64,000 bases of DNA from Prorocentrum cordatum (taxonomy: Eukaryota > Sar > Dinophyceae > Prorocentrales > Prorocentraceae): NCBI GenBank assembly GCA_963575745.1, contig CAUYUJ010020177.1, positions 82,501-146,500 of the forward strand, read 5' to 3'. The notes beneath the pieces are model-generated. The model was not told the origin of the DNA, ran no database searches, and was given only the letters and a program-made list of their open reading frames with translations. How positions within the stretch are numbered: the stretch's first letter is position 1; each line of letters opens with the position of its first letter. Of the stretch, positions 10,546 through 20,888 are shown in pieces. The translations under genes and the position numbers were made by a program.

Positions 10546-13500
10546 GGCACCCCCAGCCGCAGGTGGTCCAGCGCCAGCGCCGAAGGGCCAGGACGCGCGA
10601 GGCTCCTCGGCGGCGCGGCTGGCCCGGGCAGGGCGAGGTCTGGGGCTGGCGGGGGAGGGCCCGTCCGCGACACGCCAGACGAGGGCGGCGGAGGTCCCGA
10701 ACAGCCGAAACTCCGCGGAGGCGGCGGCGAGCCCGTGTTCACCGTGTCCGGGAACGAGGTCGATGGCCCCGTTCTGCAGAGGTGCCGGGTCGGCGGAGCG
10801 GGCCCCGGGGCCACCATGTCCAGCACCGGCGGCGGCGGCCCGGGGCGAGTCTGCCCGGAGGTGGGCAAGGGGGGGCCAGAGCGCGAGGGGCTGCGAGGGG
10901 GCGGCGGGGGCCCCAGGTGCAGGGGGTCGGTCGCGGGCGCGGCCGGGCCAGGGCGAGAAAAGCTCCGCGGCGGCGGCAAGGGCCCCGGGTGCAGGGAATC
11001 GGGGGCTGGCGGCGGGGAGCCAGGTCGGCACACGCCGGGGGGCGAAGCAGACGCGCCAGCGCGAGCAGGGCTGCGGACCAGCGGCGGCGGGCCGGGCTCT
11101 ACGAGGTCAGGCGCGGGCGTCGCGGGCCCCGAGCGCGCACGGCTGCGGAGTGCCAGGGGCGGGCCCAGGTGGACGGGGTCTGGGGCTGCAGGCGGCAGGC
11201 CTGGGCGGCAGACGCCCGAGGGCGGCGGCGGCGCGCCGGGTCGGGAGGCGCTGCGCGGGGGCGGCGAGGGCCCAGGGTGCAGGAGGTCCAGGGCCAGCGT
11301 CGGAGCCCCTGTGCGCGACGTGGACCTGAGCGGCGGAGGCGGGCCTGGGTGCGTGGACTCCGTCGCCGGCAGCGGGGACACGGGGCCCGGGCGTGCCAGG
11401 CCGGAGGGCGGGGCCGTTGAGCCAGGGCGAGCCGGGGCGCGCAGAGGCAGCGGCGGTCCCGAGTTCAGGGGGTCGAGCGCGGGCGTCGAAAGGCCCGAGC
11501 GCGCAGTGCTTCTCGGTGGCACAGCAGGCCCCGGCGCCGCGGGGTCCGGCGCAGGCGGCACCAGGCCAGGGCGCGAAATGCCCACGAGAGATATCGGCAA
11601 TCCTGAGCGCCCAGGGCTCCGCGCTGGCGAGGCAGGTCCGGGCATCACGAAGTCAGTGGTTGGCACCGGCAGCCCAGGACGTGCGCGAGACCTCGGAGGC
11701 ATCAACGAGCCAGTGTGCACGAGGTCCAGAGCGGGCAGCGCCGACCCAGCGTGGGCGGACGACCGAAGCGAGGCTGAGCTGCCAGGCTGCACGGAGTCCA
11801 GCACCGACAGCGCGGGTCCCGGGCGAGCGAAGCTGCGAAGAGGCAGGACCGACTCCAAGTGCGTGTGCTCCATGGCTGACGGCGGGAACACGAAGCCAAG
11901 GCGTGCCAGGCCCAGTAGCGACACCGCCGGCCCCGGGCGCGAGTAGCTGCGCGATGGCGGCAGGGAGCCCAGCGTGAGGAGGTCCAGGGCAAGCGGCGGA
12001 GAGCCTGTGTGAGCGGGGCTGCGGGTCAGCGTCGAAGGCCCCAATTGCGCATGGTCTGGAGCTGGCGGCAGCGACCCCGAGCGCGACATGCCGAACAACG
12101 GGGAAGCCGCGCCCGACCGCGCAGAGCTGCGGGCTGGCGGCGCGGGGCCAGGGCAGAGAAGATCGAAGGCTGGCGCCAAGGGGCCGGGGCGCGCCATGCT
12201 GCGGGGTGGCGGCGACAGTCCTATCTGCACGGGGTCTGTCGCTGGCAGGGTCGCGCCTGGCCGCGCCGAGCTCCGTGCCAACACGGCAGGGCCCAGCTGC
12301 ACGAGGTCTGGGGCAGGAAAGGACAGGCCGAGTCTCAAACAGCCAGAGGCTGGCAGCGACGGCCCAGTCAGCCCAAACGACCGGAGAGGCAGGGAGGGCC
12401 CTGGCTGCGCCATGTCTGGCGCTGACAACGTCGCACCGGGCCTGCCGGTGCCGAGCGATGAGGGCGTGGGGCCAGCACGAGCGGAGCTACGAGGCAGTAG
12501 AGTCGGGCCAGGTGTCAGGTGGTCGAGAACAAGGGGTGCGCTGCCTGGGCAGCTCGTGCTCCGTGGCGGCAGCGGGGAGCCGAAGCTGACGTGCTCCAGC
12601 GAAGGCGGTGGCGCGCCAACCCTTAACTGCCCAGAGAGCGAGGTCGCCGGCCCAGCCTGCGAGAGGCTCCGCGACAGCGGCGCTGGGCCAGGGTGCAGGG
12701 AGTCCAGGACTGATGTTGGCGAACCCAACCTCGAGGTGCTGCGGAGCGGTGTCGGCGGACCCAGGTGCAAGGGGTCGGGCGCCAACGGCGGCGCGCCCAG
12801 GTGGGCCGCACTCCGCAGCAACGGCGGCGGGCCGGGCTGTACGTGGTCCAGCGCGGGCGGGGTCGAACCCGTCCGAGCGGTCCCAAAAAGCGGGAAGGCT
12901 GGGCCAACTCTCGCAGAGGACCGCGGCGGCGGAGGCGGCCCGAGGACCAAGGAGTCAGACGCCGGCAGCGGGCTACCCGACCGAGTCAGCCCATATGATG
13001 GCGCTGACGGCCCAGGCTGTGAAGGGCTCCTGGGCGGCGCGGTCGGGCCCGTGTGCACGAGGTCGGGCGCCGGCGAGGGAGGCCCCAGGCGGTTCAGGCC
13101 GTACGAGGAGGTGGGCGAGCCGGGGCGCGCAGCACTCCGCGGCGGCGGCGGCGGGCCGGGCGACGTGGGATCTGGCGCCGAGGTGGTCGGCCCGAGGCGC
13201 ATGGTGCTGGAGGCCGAGGAGGTCGAGCCCGTCCTCGCCGAGCAGCGCGCCGGCGGCGCCGGGCCGGAATAGAGGTGGTCGGATGACGGCGACGGCGGAC
13301 CGGGCCGCACGCAGCCGTACGCGGAGGTGGGCGGGCCTGGGCGCATGGGCGACCTCAGCGGCACCGGGGGGCCCGTGGCCGCGAAGTCCAGCGCGGGCAG
13401 GGGCGGGCCTAACCTCTGCAGGCCGTACAGGGGGGTCGGGCTTCCCGACCGCGCGGGGCTCCGCGAGGGCGGCGGGCTGCCAGGGCTCACGGGGTCCAGG

Positions 13501-14543
13501 GCTGGCGGCGTCGGCCCGAGGTACGACGTCTGGAAGGTTGAGGAGGTCGGCCCAGGCCGCGCGTGGCTCCGCAAGGGCGGGCAAGGGCCTGGGTGCCCGT
13601 AGTCAGACGCCAACGACGACGAGCCCAGACGCGCGTGGCTTCGCGCGGAGGTGGCCGGGCCAGAGTTGGTGGAGTCCAGTGCCAGCAGGCATGAGCCCAA
13701 GCGAGAATCGCTGGAGGCCGGGGAGTACGGCCCAAGGCGCACGTGGCTCCGCACCAACAGGCTGGAGGCTAGGCTGACCATGTCCAGTGCCAACAGGGAA
13801 AGACCAGACCTGATGATGCCGGAAGCCGGCGCAGTGGGCCCAGAGCGGCTGTGGGACCGCATGGGCGGCAAAAGGCCAGAGCGAGCGGGGTCGGGAACCA
13901 GCGCCGGGGAGCCCGGGCGCGTGGAGCTCCGAGCTGGCGCAGCGGGCCCCATGTGCGTGAGGTCGGGCGCCAGCGGCGGCGCTTCAGAGCGGGAGATGCC
14001 AGAGGGCAGCGCAGTGGAGCCTGGGCGTGCGAGGCTGCGCACCAGCGGCGCTGGGCCGAACAGCGTGGGGTCTGTCGCTGGGGGTGGAGGCCCCGGCCGC
14101 CCGGGGCTGCGGAGCGGGGGCGCGGACCCCAAGGCCAGGTGGTCCAGCGCCAGCGCCGAGGGGCCAGGGCGGGCGGGCGACTGCAGCGACGGGGAGGGAC
14201 CTGTGGTGACGGCATCCGGCGATGGCGGTGGCGGCCCTGGGCGGGTGCTGCCAGAGGCCGAGGAGGTGGGGCCCAGCCGCGAAAGCGCCCGTGGGGGCGG
14301 CGAGGCCCCCGGGTGCAGCGTGTCCAGGGCTGGCGGGGGGCTGCCGCAGCGCGAAGACCCGGAGGCGGACAGCATCGGCCCCGAGGCCGCGGAGCTACGC
14401 AGCGGCAGACTCGGCCCTGGCAGGAGTTTGAAACGACTTGGGCGACAAAATAATAGTCTCACGCAAGACAGAAATAGCAACCTTACGCCGCGGCTTGCGC
14501 GGGCCGCCGGCGTGGCACACCGCGTGGCGAAGACGGCGCTCAT
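10242..14543 (-). CDS. 1433-codon open frame made of 12-residue Gly-Pro repeats (36-bp minisatellite)
   Basis: An uninterrupted minus-strand frame opens with ATG at 14543 and a start rich in Arg and hydrophobic residues (GVRLLFLSCVRLLF near residues 19-32) that could be a signal or membrane segment. From about residue 42 to about 1333 it consists of roughly 107 tandem 12-residue units, each starting Gly-Pro or Gly-Ser. Three unit types usually cycle: GPPPPxRSxARP, GPxxPxxGxxRx, GPPPPAxDxxHx, giving a 36-residue higher order. The last 100 residues are non-repetitive and Cys-containing. No indel breaks the 36-bp phase over 3.9 kb, which suggests selection or very recent expansion. Against a gene: two plus-strand frames over the same DNA are also long, no introns or regulatory signals are visible, and the family occurs as short fragments elsewhere. 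I do not recognise the protein; a secreted or structural Pro-rich protein is a guess. Confidence 0.4.
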   Translation of the reverse strand: MSAVFATRCATPAARASRGVRLLFLSCVRLLFCRPSRFKLLPGPSLPLRSSAASGPMLSASGSSRCGSPPPALDTLHPGASPPPRALSRLGPTSSASGSTRPGPPPPSPDAVTTGPSPSLQSPARPGPSALALDHLALGSAPPLRSPGRPGPPPPATDPTLFGPAPLVRSLARPGSTALPSGISRSEAPPLAPDLTHMGPAAPARSSTRPGSPALVPDPARSGLLPPMRSHSRSGPTAPASGIIRSGLSLLALDMVSLASSLLVRSHVRLGPYSPASSDSRLGSCLLALDSTNSGPATSARSHARLGSSSLASDYGHPGPCPPLRSHARPGPTSSTFQTSYLGPTPPALDPVSPGSPPPSRSPARSGSPTPLYGLQRLGPPLPALDFAATGPPVPLRSPMRPGPPTSAYGCVRPGPPSPSSDHLYSGPAPPARCSARTGSTSSASSTMRLGPTTSAPDPTSPGPPPPPRSAARPGSPTSSYGLNRLGPPSPAPDLVHTGPTAPPRSPSQPGPSAPSYGLTRSGSPLPASDSLVLGPPPPPRSSARVGPAFPLFGTARTGSTPPALDHVQPGPPPLLRSAAHLGAPPLAPDPLHLGPPTPLRSTSRLGSPTSVLDSLHPGPAPLSRSLSQAGPATSLSGQLRVGAPPPSLEHVSFGSPLPPRSTSCPGSAPLVLDHLTPGPTLLPRSSARAGPTPSSLGTGRPGATLSAPDMAQPGPSLPLRSFGLTGPSLPASGCLRLGLSFPAPDLVQLGPAVLARSSARPGATLPATDPVQIGLSPPPRSMARPGPLAPAFDLLCPGPAPPARSSARSGAASPLFGMSRSGSLPPAPDHAQLGPSTLTRSPAHTGSPPLALDLLTLGSLPPSRSYSRPGPAVSLLGLARLGFVFPPSAMEHTHLESVLPLRSFARPGPALSVLDSVQPGSSASLRSSAHAGSALPALDLVHTGSLMPPRSRARPGLPVPTTDFVMPGPASPARSPGRSGLPISLVGISRPGLVPPAPDPAAPGPAVPPRSTARSGLSTPALDPLNSGPPLPLRAPARPGSTAPPSGLARPGPVSPLPATESTHPGPPPPLRSTSRTGAPTLALDLLHPGPSPPPRSASRPGAPPPPSGVCRPGLPPAAPDPVHLGPPLALRSRARSGPATPAPDLVEPGPPPLVRSPARAGASASPPGVCRPGSPPPAPDSLHPGPLPPPRSFSRPGPAAPATDPLHLGPPPPPRSPSRSGPPLPTSGQTRPGPPPPVLDMVAPGPAPPTRHLCRTGPSTSFPDTVNTGSPPPPRSFGCSGPPPPSSGVSRTGPPPPAPDLALPGPAAPPRSLARPGPSALALDHLRLGVPWGSRMSQTPSSEARVCAYSGGPCQETPCSPPGCPGFLGFRWFAMESGTLPHQKSMDAPCGRFLVVGLPLYPPRGERMFRRQSGEPVFFQLVWLSCASRIT
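10545..14420 (-). repeat. 36-bp minisatellite array 1 (about 107 units)
   Basis: Constant 36-bp phase, with most unit variation at the positions encoding residues 7-12 of each 12-residue unit. Type order is mostly A-B-C, occasionally A-C. It is the largest of at least nine loci in the window, and all read the Gly-Pro frame on the minus strand. Confidence 0.93.
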
Positions 14544-14544
14544 G

Positions 14545-14767
14545 CGCGACCTTACGCGGCAAATTTAGGCGCGAGTGTCAGCCCAAACTATAAGAAACGA
14601 ATCAGTCCAGGGGGGGGTCCAGTGAAGCTCAGAGGCTACTGCCTAAACTGTACGCAGTGCGACTTCCCAACAGCACGTCGCCCCACAAGCCATTGCGACT
14701 TTACGATATAAGACCTAACATGTAATGAAAAATACGCAGATGCATACATTATGATTATATCTATGTA
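14545..14767. other. Unassigned spacer
   Basis: Upstream flank (for a minus-strand frame) of the 36-bp array. It turns AT-richer towards 14700-14767 (ATGTAATGAAAAATACGCAG). No TATA-like box or other promoter element that I can defend. Confidence 0.4.
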
Positions 14768-15350
14768 ATCCGCCGATCCGGCGTGTGAGTTACAAGGAGT
14801 CTCAGCTACAGCCTCGAGGCTGAGCCTCAGCCTCCGGGGGGTTGCCGGGGTGGCTCTGCCGGGGAAGGGGGGGTGGGGGGTGGGGGGGGGGCGGGGTGCG
14901 AGTTTCCGGCGGATGCGTTTTTTGACATCCCCTCACAAGGATCGTGGCCTCCGAGGGGGGTCCGAACTCGAGTGCCACCCCTCCCGCACCAAGAGGCTCC
15001 GAAGAAGCCTCCAAGAGGCCCCAAGGGGCCCAGAAGAGGCCCCCAAGAAGCCCCAAGAGACTCCCAAGAGACCCCCAAGAGGCCTCCAAGTGGCCCCAAG
15101 AGGCCCACGAGGCCCCCAAGAAGCCCCAAGAGGCCTCCAAGAGGCCCCCAGAGGTCCCGGCCAACCACGATATCCCTACCAGCGTCCATGAGGCCTCTGA
15201 CCCACCACCCACGCACGGTGGTGGGATAGGCCGACGGCCACAGGATCCGCCGCCCCCTGCTTGCAGGGGTGCACGGCGTGCTGGATGATTCAGTTTTGGT
15301 TTTGGTTCTTTTTCTAAAAGAACTCCCCAGTGGGCTTCGGCCCGTCCCGC
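14768..15350 (+). repeat. Dispersed block X, copy 1
   Basis: Starts CCGCCGATCCGGCGTGTGAG and AAGGAGTCTCAGCTACAGCC, then GGTGGCTCTGCCGGGGAAGG, CCGGCGGATGCGTTTTTTGA, and a CCAAGAGG-type array (14990-15160), and ends near ACCCACGCACGGTGGTGGG. 56391-56860 is a close copy. The tail GATCCGCCGCCCCCTG and GGTTCTTTTT recurs at 19040-19170. A Pro/Gly-rich frame is a by-product. Confidence 0.82.
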
Positions 15351-15429
15351 CGGGGTCCCGGGAAGAAGCCGAAAAGACCTCAATCCGGAAAACAATCCTC
15401 CACAAAACGGCCGTTTCGCTCGGGACATC

Positions 15430-16055
15430 CTCAACAAATCGCGAAGATGGCCCAAGATGGCCTCCAAGTCCGCCCGAGATGGTCCAAGACGGCCTCCAAA
15501 ACGGCCCAAGAGAGTCCAAGACGGCCCAAGACGGCCCAAGAGGCCCCCCAGAGGCCTCCCAGACGGCCCAAGAGGCCTCCAAGAGGTCCTCCAGGAGAGT
15601 CCGAAGAGGCCAAAATCATTGATTTTTCTTGGTTTTTGAAGGATTCTGGCATTTGCGCCTTTTCGGCTCTCCGACGGCTCGAGACGGCCCAAGAAGCCCC
15701 CAAGATCGCCCAAGAGGCCCCCAAGAGAGCCCCATGATGGCCCAAGTGGCCTCCAAGATGGCCCCTAGAGGGCCCCAAGAGGGCCCAAGAGGCCTCCAAC
15801 ACGCCCAAGATGGCCTCCCAGACGCCCAAGATGGCCTCCAAGACGGCCCTGGAGCATTCCAAGCGGGCCCCAAGTCGGCCCATAGAGGCCCCCCAAACGG
15901 CTTCCGACGGCTTCAGACGTGCCAGGAACCCACCAAGATGGCCGAAGTTGGCTCGAAGCTGGCCCGAGACGGCCCAAAAAGCCCCAAAGATCGTTGCCCA
16001 AGAGGCCTCCAAGACGGCCAAGATGACCTTCAAGATGCCCACGTGTTCCCCGAAG
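15430..16055 (+). repeat. CCAAGAGGCC-type degenerate repeat, locus 3
   Basis: Dense CCAAGA(G/C/T)GGC units interrupted at 15605-15690 by the family's constant segment (GCCAAAATCATTGATTTTTC, then TTTTCGGCTCTCCGACGGCT). Near the right end, CCCTGGAGCATTCCAAGCGG to ACGTGCCAGGAACC recurs at 23665-23760 and 24085-24170. Confidence 0.88.
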
Positions 16056-16290
16056 GCTTTCCAAACCGATTCGGGGAACACGTGGTCCGATAGCTTGGCA
16101 GGTCTGGCCTCAACGTTCGGCCACATAGGCGCTTCCAAAAAGGCAGGGGGCGGCGGTGATTCGCCGTAGGCGTCTTCGATAAATGCGGAATGAAAGGGGG
16201 AAGGAAGGGAAAAGAGAGGAGGGACGAGGGCGAAGGAGGATCACATCAGTCGGAGCGCCCTGGATCGGCGGCACTGGCCGAAGGCCACTA
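16055..16290 (+). repeat. Dispersed block Y, copy 1
   Basis: ACACGTGGTCCGATAGCTTG, CAGGGGGCGGCGGTGATTCG and CGTAGGCGTCTTCGATA match 24355-24475. The following GATCACATCAGTCGGAGCGC and GGCACTGGCCGAAGGCCACT match 56915-56972. Confidence 0.75.
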
Positions 16291-16410
16291 CAATATATGT
16301 ATGTATGTATGTATGTATATATATATATATACATACATATATATATATGTGTGTACCCATACATATGCATCAATATAGGAATGTGTACACATATACGCAC
16401 GCAGACGCCA
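16291..16410. repeat. (TATG/TATA)n microsatellite
   Basis: TGTATGTATGTATGTATATA and similar; Tyr/Ile frames are by-products. Confidence 0.93.
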
Positions 16411-16485
16411 CTGGGCCGTGGACACTGATTGAAGTGTCCTCAAGTCTTTTCGAGCTCTCTGCGTTAAGTATTGCAAAAACTCGTT

Positions 16486-16522
16486 AAAGGAGCCCAGACC
16501 CCAGAGTTCTGGGCGCTCCTTT
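16486..16522. other. Strong hairpin
   Basis: Left arm AAAGGAGCCCAGA (16486-16498) pairs with right arm TCTGGGCGCTCCTTT (16508-16522) apart from a 2-nt GC bulge; loop of 9 nt. It could be the end of a structured small RNA or a short inverted element. I cannot assign it. Confidence 0.4.
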
Positions 16523-16779
16523 GCGTTCTCGCATGCTCTGGGGGGCTACTATCCAGGCGTATCGCGTGACTTGCTCAAAGGCCTCAGGAGCGTGGCTGGA
16601 ATTCCATACCTCTAACATGGCATCAGGATGGTCTCAGGGCCCGTCCTGGAGCCCCCTTGGGCGCATCTTGGTCCGCTTTGTGAGCCCTTGGGGCTGGCCG
16701 AAGAGGCCGAAAATATCAAAGACGCATCGGCTGCAGTAGTATCTAAGCAAACTCGGCTTCTTGAAAGTCCTCAGATCGC

Positions 16780-17000
16780 CACAATCCACCAAGAGGCCCC
16801 CCAAGCGGGGCCAAAGAGGGGAACATCCGAAAAGCCCTTTTCCCTAAGATGTCCCCCCGGATCGCCGTGAGGCCACCAAGAGGTCTTCAGAGGCCCCCAA
16901 GACCCCCTCAGGAGACCCAGGAAGCCTCCAGGGGGCCCCTAAGGCAATTCTAAGATGCCCCCGAGATGCCCCCGCAGAGACCCAAAGATGTAGATTAGGA
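16780..17000 (+). repeat. CCAAGAGGCC-type repeat, short locus
   Basis: CCACCAAGAGGCCCCCCAAG to GATGCCCCCGAGATGCCCCC. 16411-16780 just upstream holds no gene that I can recognise. Confidence 0.7.
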
Positions 17001-17044
17001 GCCCGTTATCCACGACTCATGAACGTGGCGGGATGAGCCAAAGG

Positions 17045-17045
17045 C

Positions 17046-17083
<38 letters not shown>

Positions 17084-17545
17084 CTGTGTACGTATCTCTA
17101 TATGTCTATGGCAGTGTCCCTTTCTCTCTCCCCAGATATACACCCAGCATGTATATATGTGTATATATATACATATATATACGAATATATATATATATAT
17201 ATATAATATATATATATATATGTATATATACACTATATATATATATAAATGTATATATGTACGTGTATATAGAGAGATAGATAGATAAATATATATATAG
17301 ATAGATAGATAGATAGACATATATATATATATATATATATACATAGATATATATATATATATATATATATTGATATATAGGTATATATATATATATATAT
17401 CGATAGACATGTACATATATAGATAGATGTGTGTACAGATGTATCCTCTCCCTCTCCCTCTCTCCCTCTCTCTCGCTCTCTCTATATCGCTGCCTCCCTC
17501 GTTGTATGTTTCTCCCTCTCTCTCTCTTTCTCTCTCTCCCTGTCC
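17045..17545. repeat. (TC)n, (TA)n, (GATA)n and (CT)n microsatellites
   Basis: TC run at 17047-17068, TATA/GATA tracts to 17440, then CTCTCC/TCTC to 17545. No gene. Confidence 0.95.
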
Positions 17546-17629
17546 AGAATGATACGTTCATCTTGATACAGACATATGCACATACGCACATACACAAACG
17601 TGTGCTGATGATCTGACCGTCGCCGAACT

Positions 17630-18100
17630 AGTGTTGCGAGTGGGCCCGTCCTGTGTCTCTCGCGGCCATTGTGAAGCCGTCGGGGGTGCGCCTGCCGAGT
17701 CGTCTCGTGGCCCTCTTGGCCCGTCTTGAGTCCCCCTGGGCTGTCTTTGGAATAGTGGGGCGGTCTGGAAGTCGGGAGTCTCCCAGGTAGACTCCTTGGG
17801 AGTCTTGGGCCCAGCCCCTCCTGAACCCCGTTTGGGGCCCTCTTGGACGCCTTCTGGGCCGTACTGGGGCGAGTTTGGGGTCCTCTTTGGCTGTCGTAGA
17901 CGCTCTGAAGACCGAAAAGGCCAGCGCCCCGATTCCGAAATCGTAACACTAAACATGGTACCATGTGTACGTTGTCTCTTCGAGGCCTCTCGGGTGTCTT
18001 CTTTGGGCCCCCTGGGGCCGTCCAAGGAGCCTGTTGCTGGGCTTTGCTGCCATCTTGGGCCGTCTTGGGGCCGTCTTGGGGCCGTCGTTAGGCCGTGTGC
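17630..18100 (-). repeat. CCAAGAGGCC-type repeat on the opposite strand
   Basis: GGCCGTCTTGGGGCCGTC and GCCCTCTTGG units are the reverse complement of the family seen elsewhere; 17860-17960 carries the inverted constant segment (GACCGAAAAGGCCAGCGCC). Confidence 0.75.
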
Positions 18101-18530
18101 TACTGCTACCGGTGTGCTACCCCGAAGACCCGAATTTCGGGTTGGGGGGGGGTACGGGTTCCATAAGTGTTTTTCCAATGTTCCCCGACCCCCCCACCCC
18201 ACTGGAAATGGAAGGCAGATTGAAGCCTTCGGGTTGGGTTGGGGTGGTTTGGTGGGTGGTGAGACAGCTCACGTAACTGACTTTCCCGGCGCCTCCCGGC
18301 GCCGAAGGCGGCCATGTATCAAGGAATGGGCCCCTCGGTGGGGCCGAAACCAGCTACATGCTACAAATGTCCTAACCCCCCCTTTCCCTATCACCCCTTT
18401 CGTCCGGCCCGAGTGTGCTACTGCGACCCGTGTGCTACTGCGACCCGTTCCCCGATTCGTGAAAAGCTGCTCCGCCCGAGTCGAGACCCGACTGGTGGCC
18501 ACGTCGGTCGGTGGCGCCCAGGGACGGTAT
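18100..18530. other. Unassigned 430 bp
   Basis: GC-rich with direct repeats of GTGTGCTACTGCGACCCG (18413-18450) and a short CCCGAATTTCGGG palindrome at 18129. No recognisable gene. Confidence 0.45.
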
Positions 18531-19550
18531 AAGGCGGCCCCAAGAGGGCCCAAAAAGGCCCCAGAAGGCCACGAGGCGTCGCCCCCGATGCGATCAAAAC
18601 GGCCTACAGTCGGACTTCATTGGACAGGACACGCGAGAGGACAAAAGACCCTTCCGAGGGCCACATTGCCATAGGAATGCAGGAGGCATTGGTCGCGAGA
18701 CACAAGACACAAGGGTACCCTTGATTTGGCAGGGTCGACCTACTAATCTGGGCCGGCTGTACGACGGCCCCAAGAAGGCCACCTGATGGCCCAAGATGGC
18801 CCCAAGGCGCCAGAGAGGACCTCAAGACGACCCAAGGGCCCCAAGAGAAGCACCGAAGGGAACCACGAACCGACATTTCGAGCCCTCTGCCCCAAGACGA
18901 CTTGCGAGACCTCCCACAGGCCCCCAAAACCCCCCCAGGTGCTCCAGAACGCCCCATGAGATGCCCAAATTAGGCACTGAGAGGCCCCAAAGACAATCCA
19001 AAAACGCATCCTAGGCACGGTGGCGGGGTGGGTGGTGAGTCGAAGGCCACTAGATCCGCCGCCCCCTGTGGTCTTGCCACAGCGGTGCCTGGCGTGCTGA
19101 ACCCTACTGGTTTTGTTATGGTTCTTGTTAAAAAAACTTCCCCTGGGGCTCTGGCCCAGCGCGCGAGCCAACCGGAATGGCCCGCCCGCTGCGCCACCAA
19201 CGACTCAAACACGGCCTCGATGGCCTCCAAGCTCGCATAAGGTTGTCCAACGTGGCCTTCACTACGTCCAAGAAGATCCAAGATGCCTCCAAGTCCATTG
19301 AAGAAGCCTCCAAGAGGGCGCACGATGGCCTCAAGATGGCCGAAGACGGCCCAAGATGCCTCCAAGACGGCCCAAGAGGCTATGTGCCTCTTTTCGGCCT
19401 TCCGATGGCCCAATAATTACGGCCCAAGAGGTCCCCAAGATTGCCCAAGAGGCCTCAAATATGGCCTGGCAACGGCCCTAGAGGCCCCTCAAGCAGCCCC
19501 AAGATGGCGCCAAGACGGCCCAAGGCCAAGACGCCCAATATAACCTTCTT
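18530..19550 (+). repeat. CCAAGAGGCC-type repeat loci with X-tail between
   Basis: Arrays at 18530-18990 and 19190-19545 flank 19015-19170, which resembles the tail of block X (GGTGGCGGGGTGGGTGGTGA, GATCCGCCGCCCCCTG, GGCGTGCTG, GGTTCTTGTTAAAAAAAC). Confidence 0.8.
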
Positions 19551-19662
19551 TGTATCTCTCTAGCTCATGGGGACCAGGTCCGAAGGAGAGCACGCGCACC
19601 GCAGCATCGCAACGATTAGCGAGGCACTTTTAGCTGCCCACGGGGGTGTTCCCTGAGGAGGC

Positions 19663-20808
19663 TTAACCTGCGCAGCCGACGTAAACTGCGTAAAAGATAC
19701 GATCCACACTCGGCCAGCAGCCGCACGGGCCCCGCCAGTGCCAGCCCGATGCGCGCAGCACCCCGAAGGCTAGGCGCCTTCGAACTTCTTCTTGTCCCTG
19801 GTGGCGCCGTCCTTCAGGTCGCCCCCCTAGATGCCCGTGCCTCCTCCGACGGCGATGGACAGGTTGCGCCGCGACGGCATGGCAAGCTTCGGCTCTTGCC
19901 CCATCGCCTCGGGCATATCTGCTGGCTGGGAGACTCCCTGGCGTCGGCCCAATCGCCCCTGGAAGGTGGCTCGGCGCGAGATGGCTGCAGAGATCATCCA
20001 GGATACCTCCTTCATATTCGCAACGCAGGCATTGCAACGAGCGGGGCTGTTTAAGAGAAAGTAGAGTACAAGCTGTTTCACGCTGACAGCGCCCGCGTTT
20101 AAGTGCGCGAGATATGCGCTGTGCTGCCGCGCGCTGGGTAGCAAATGTTTGGCGACAGTTGATGCACGTATTCGTCGGAGTGATAACGAAGTAGAGGTTT
20201 CGAACATGATGCGCCGACTTCACGCGTGATAGATACGCTGGCCTCGTAGGGAAACTGGCTCCACATTCAACTCCGTTTTTACTGTGCCTGCATGTGAAGG
20301 CGTCCGAAGGGCCCCGCTCGGGTGGCGGATCAACCGATGGCGAGGCCACCGCGCGGAATCCTGGGTGCGGGATCCGCCTGCCGAGCTCTCGGCCCCTCAA
20401 CTCTGTGAAATCAATCAAACTGAAATCCTTCATCGCATCCTTATCCGCGAAGTGTGCTAAATTCGAAGCTATCGGCTCAATCATGCAATCGGGCAATAAT
20501 TCTACTGCTTGGTCCAAGTCCGCGGCCATCTGGCGCAGTGAGGCGCATTGGGATGGACGTCCTAGTATAAGCTGGGGCCCGTTGTCAAACTCAAACGCGC
20601 CGAACAAGGCCACCAGCACCTGGGCATGATGTTCCGGGCGCCGACCCCAAGTTTGACACATCTTAAGGCGCCTAATCCTCATCTCCTTGCTAAGGTTCCA
20701 AAACCATGGGGTTTCTTTGTTGGTGGGGATCGTGATATGCTCCCCCTCGTAATCCGCCGCCTTCCCACGCATCGCCGCTCTCCCCAATCGGCTCAAACAC
20801 GAGTCCAC
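19663..20808 (-). pseudogene. LINE-A: C-terminal Cys/His-finger region of a non-LTR retrotransposon
   Basis: The 381-codon frame is the most intact part of LINE-A. It has a helical lead (DQAVELLPDCMIEPIASNLA) and three Cys/His finger-like sites (CRHSKNGVEC with a later HH; CINCRQTF; CLRCEYE with HLAPSH), the arrangement I expect after the reverse transcriptase in dinoflagellate LINEs. Fingers in this position are thought to bind nucleic acid. The frame then runs into Arg-rich sequence and ends at 19663, likely beyond the true element end. No intact partner reading frame exists upstream, so this is almost certainly non-functional. Confidence 0.65.
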
Positions 20809-20888
20809 GATGTCGTCATCCTATTTAGATAAGGTGAAACTTTCCAAGCCAAACAAAAAAAACCTCCCCCACCTCCTCGCAAGCCCAG

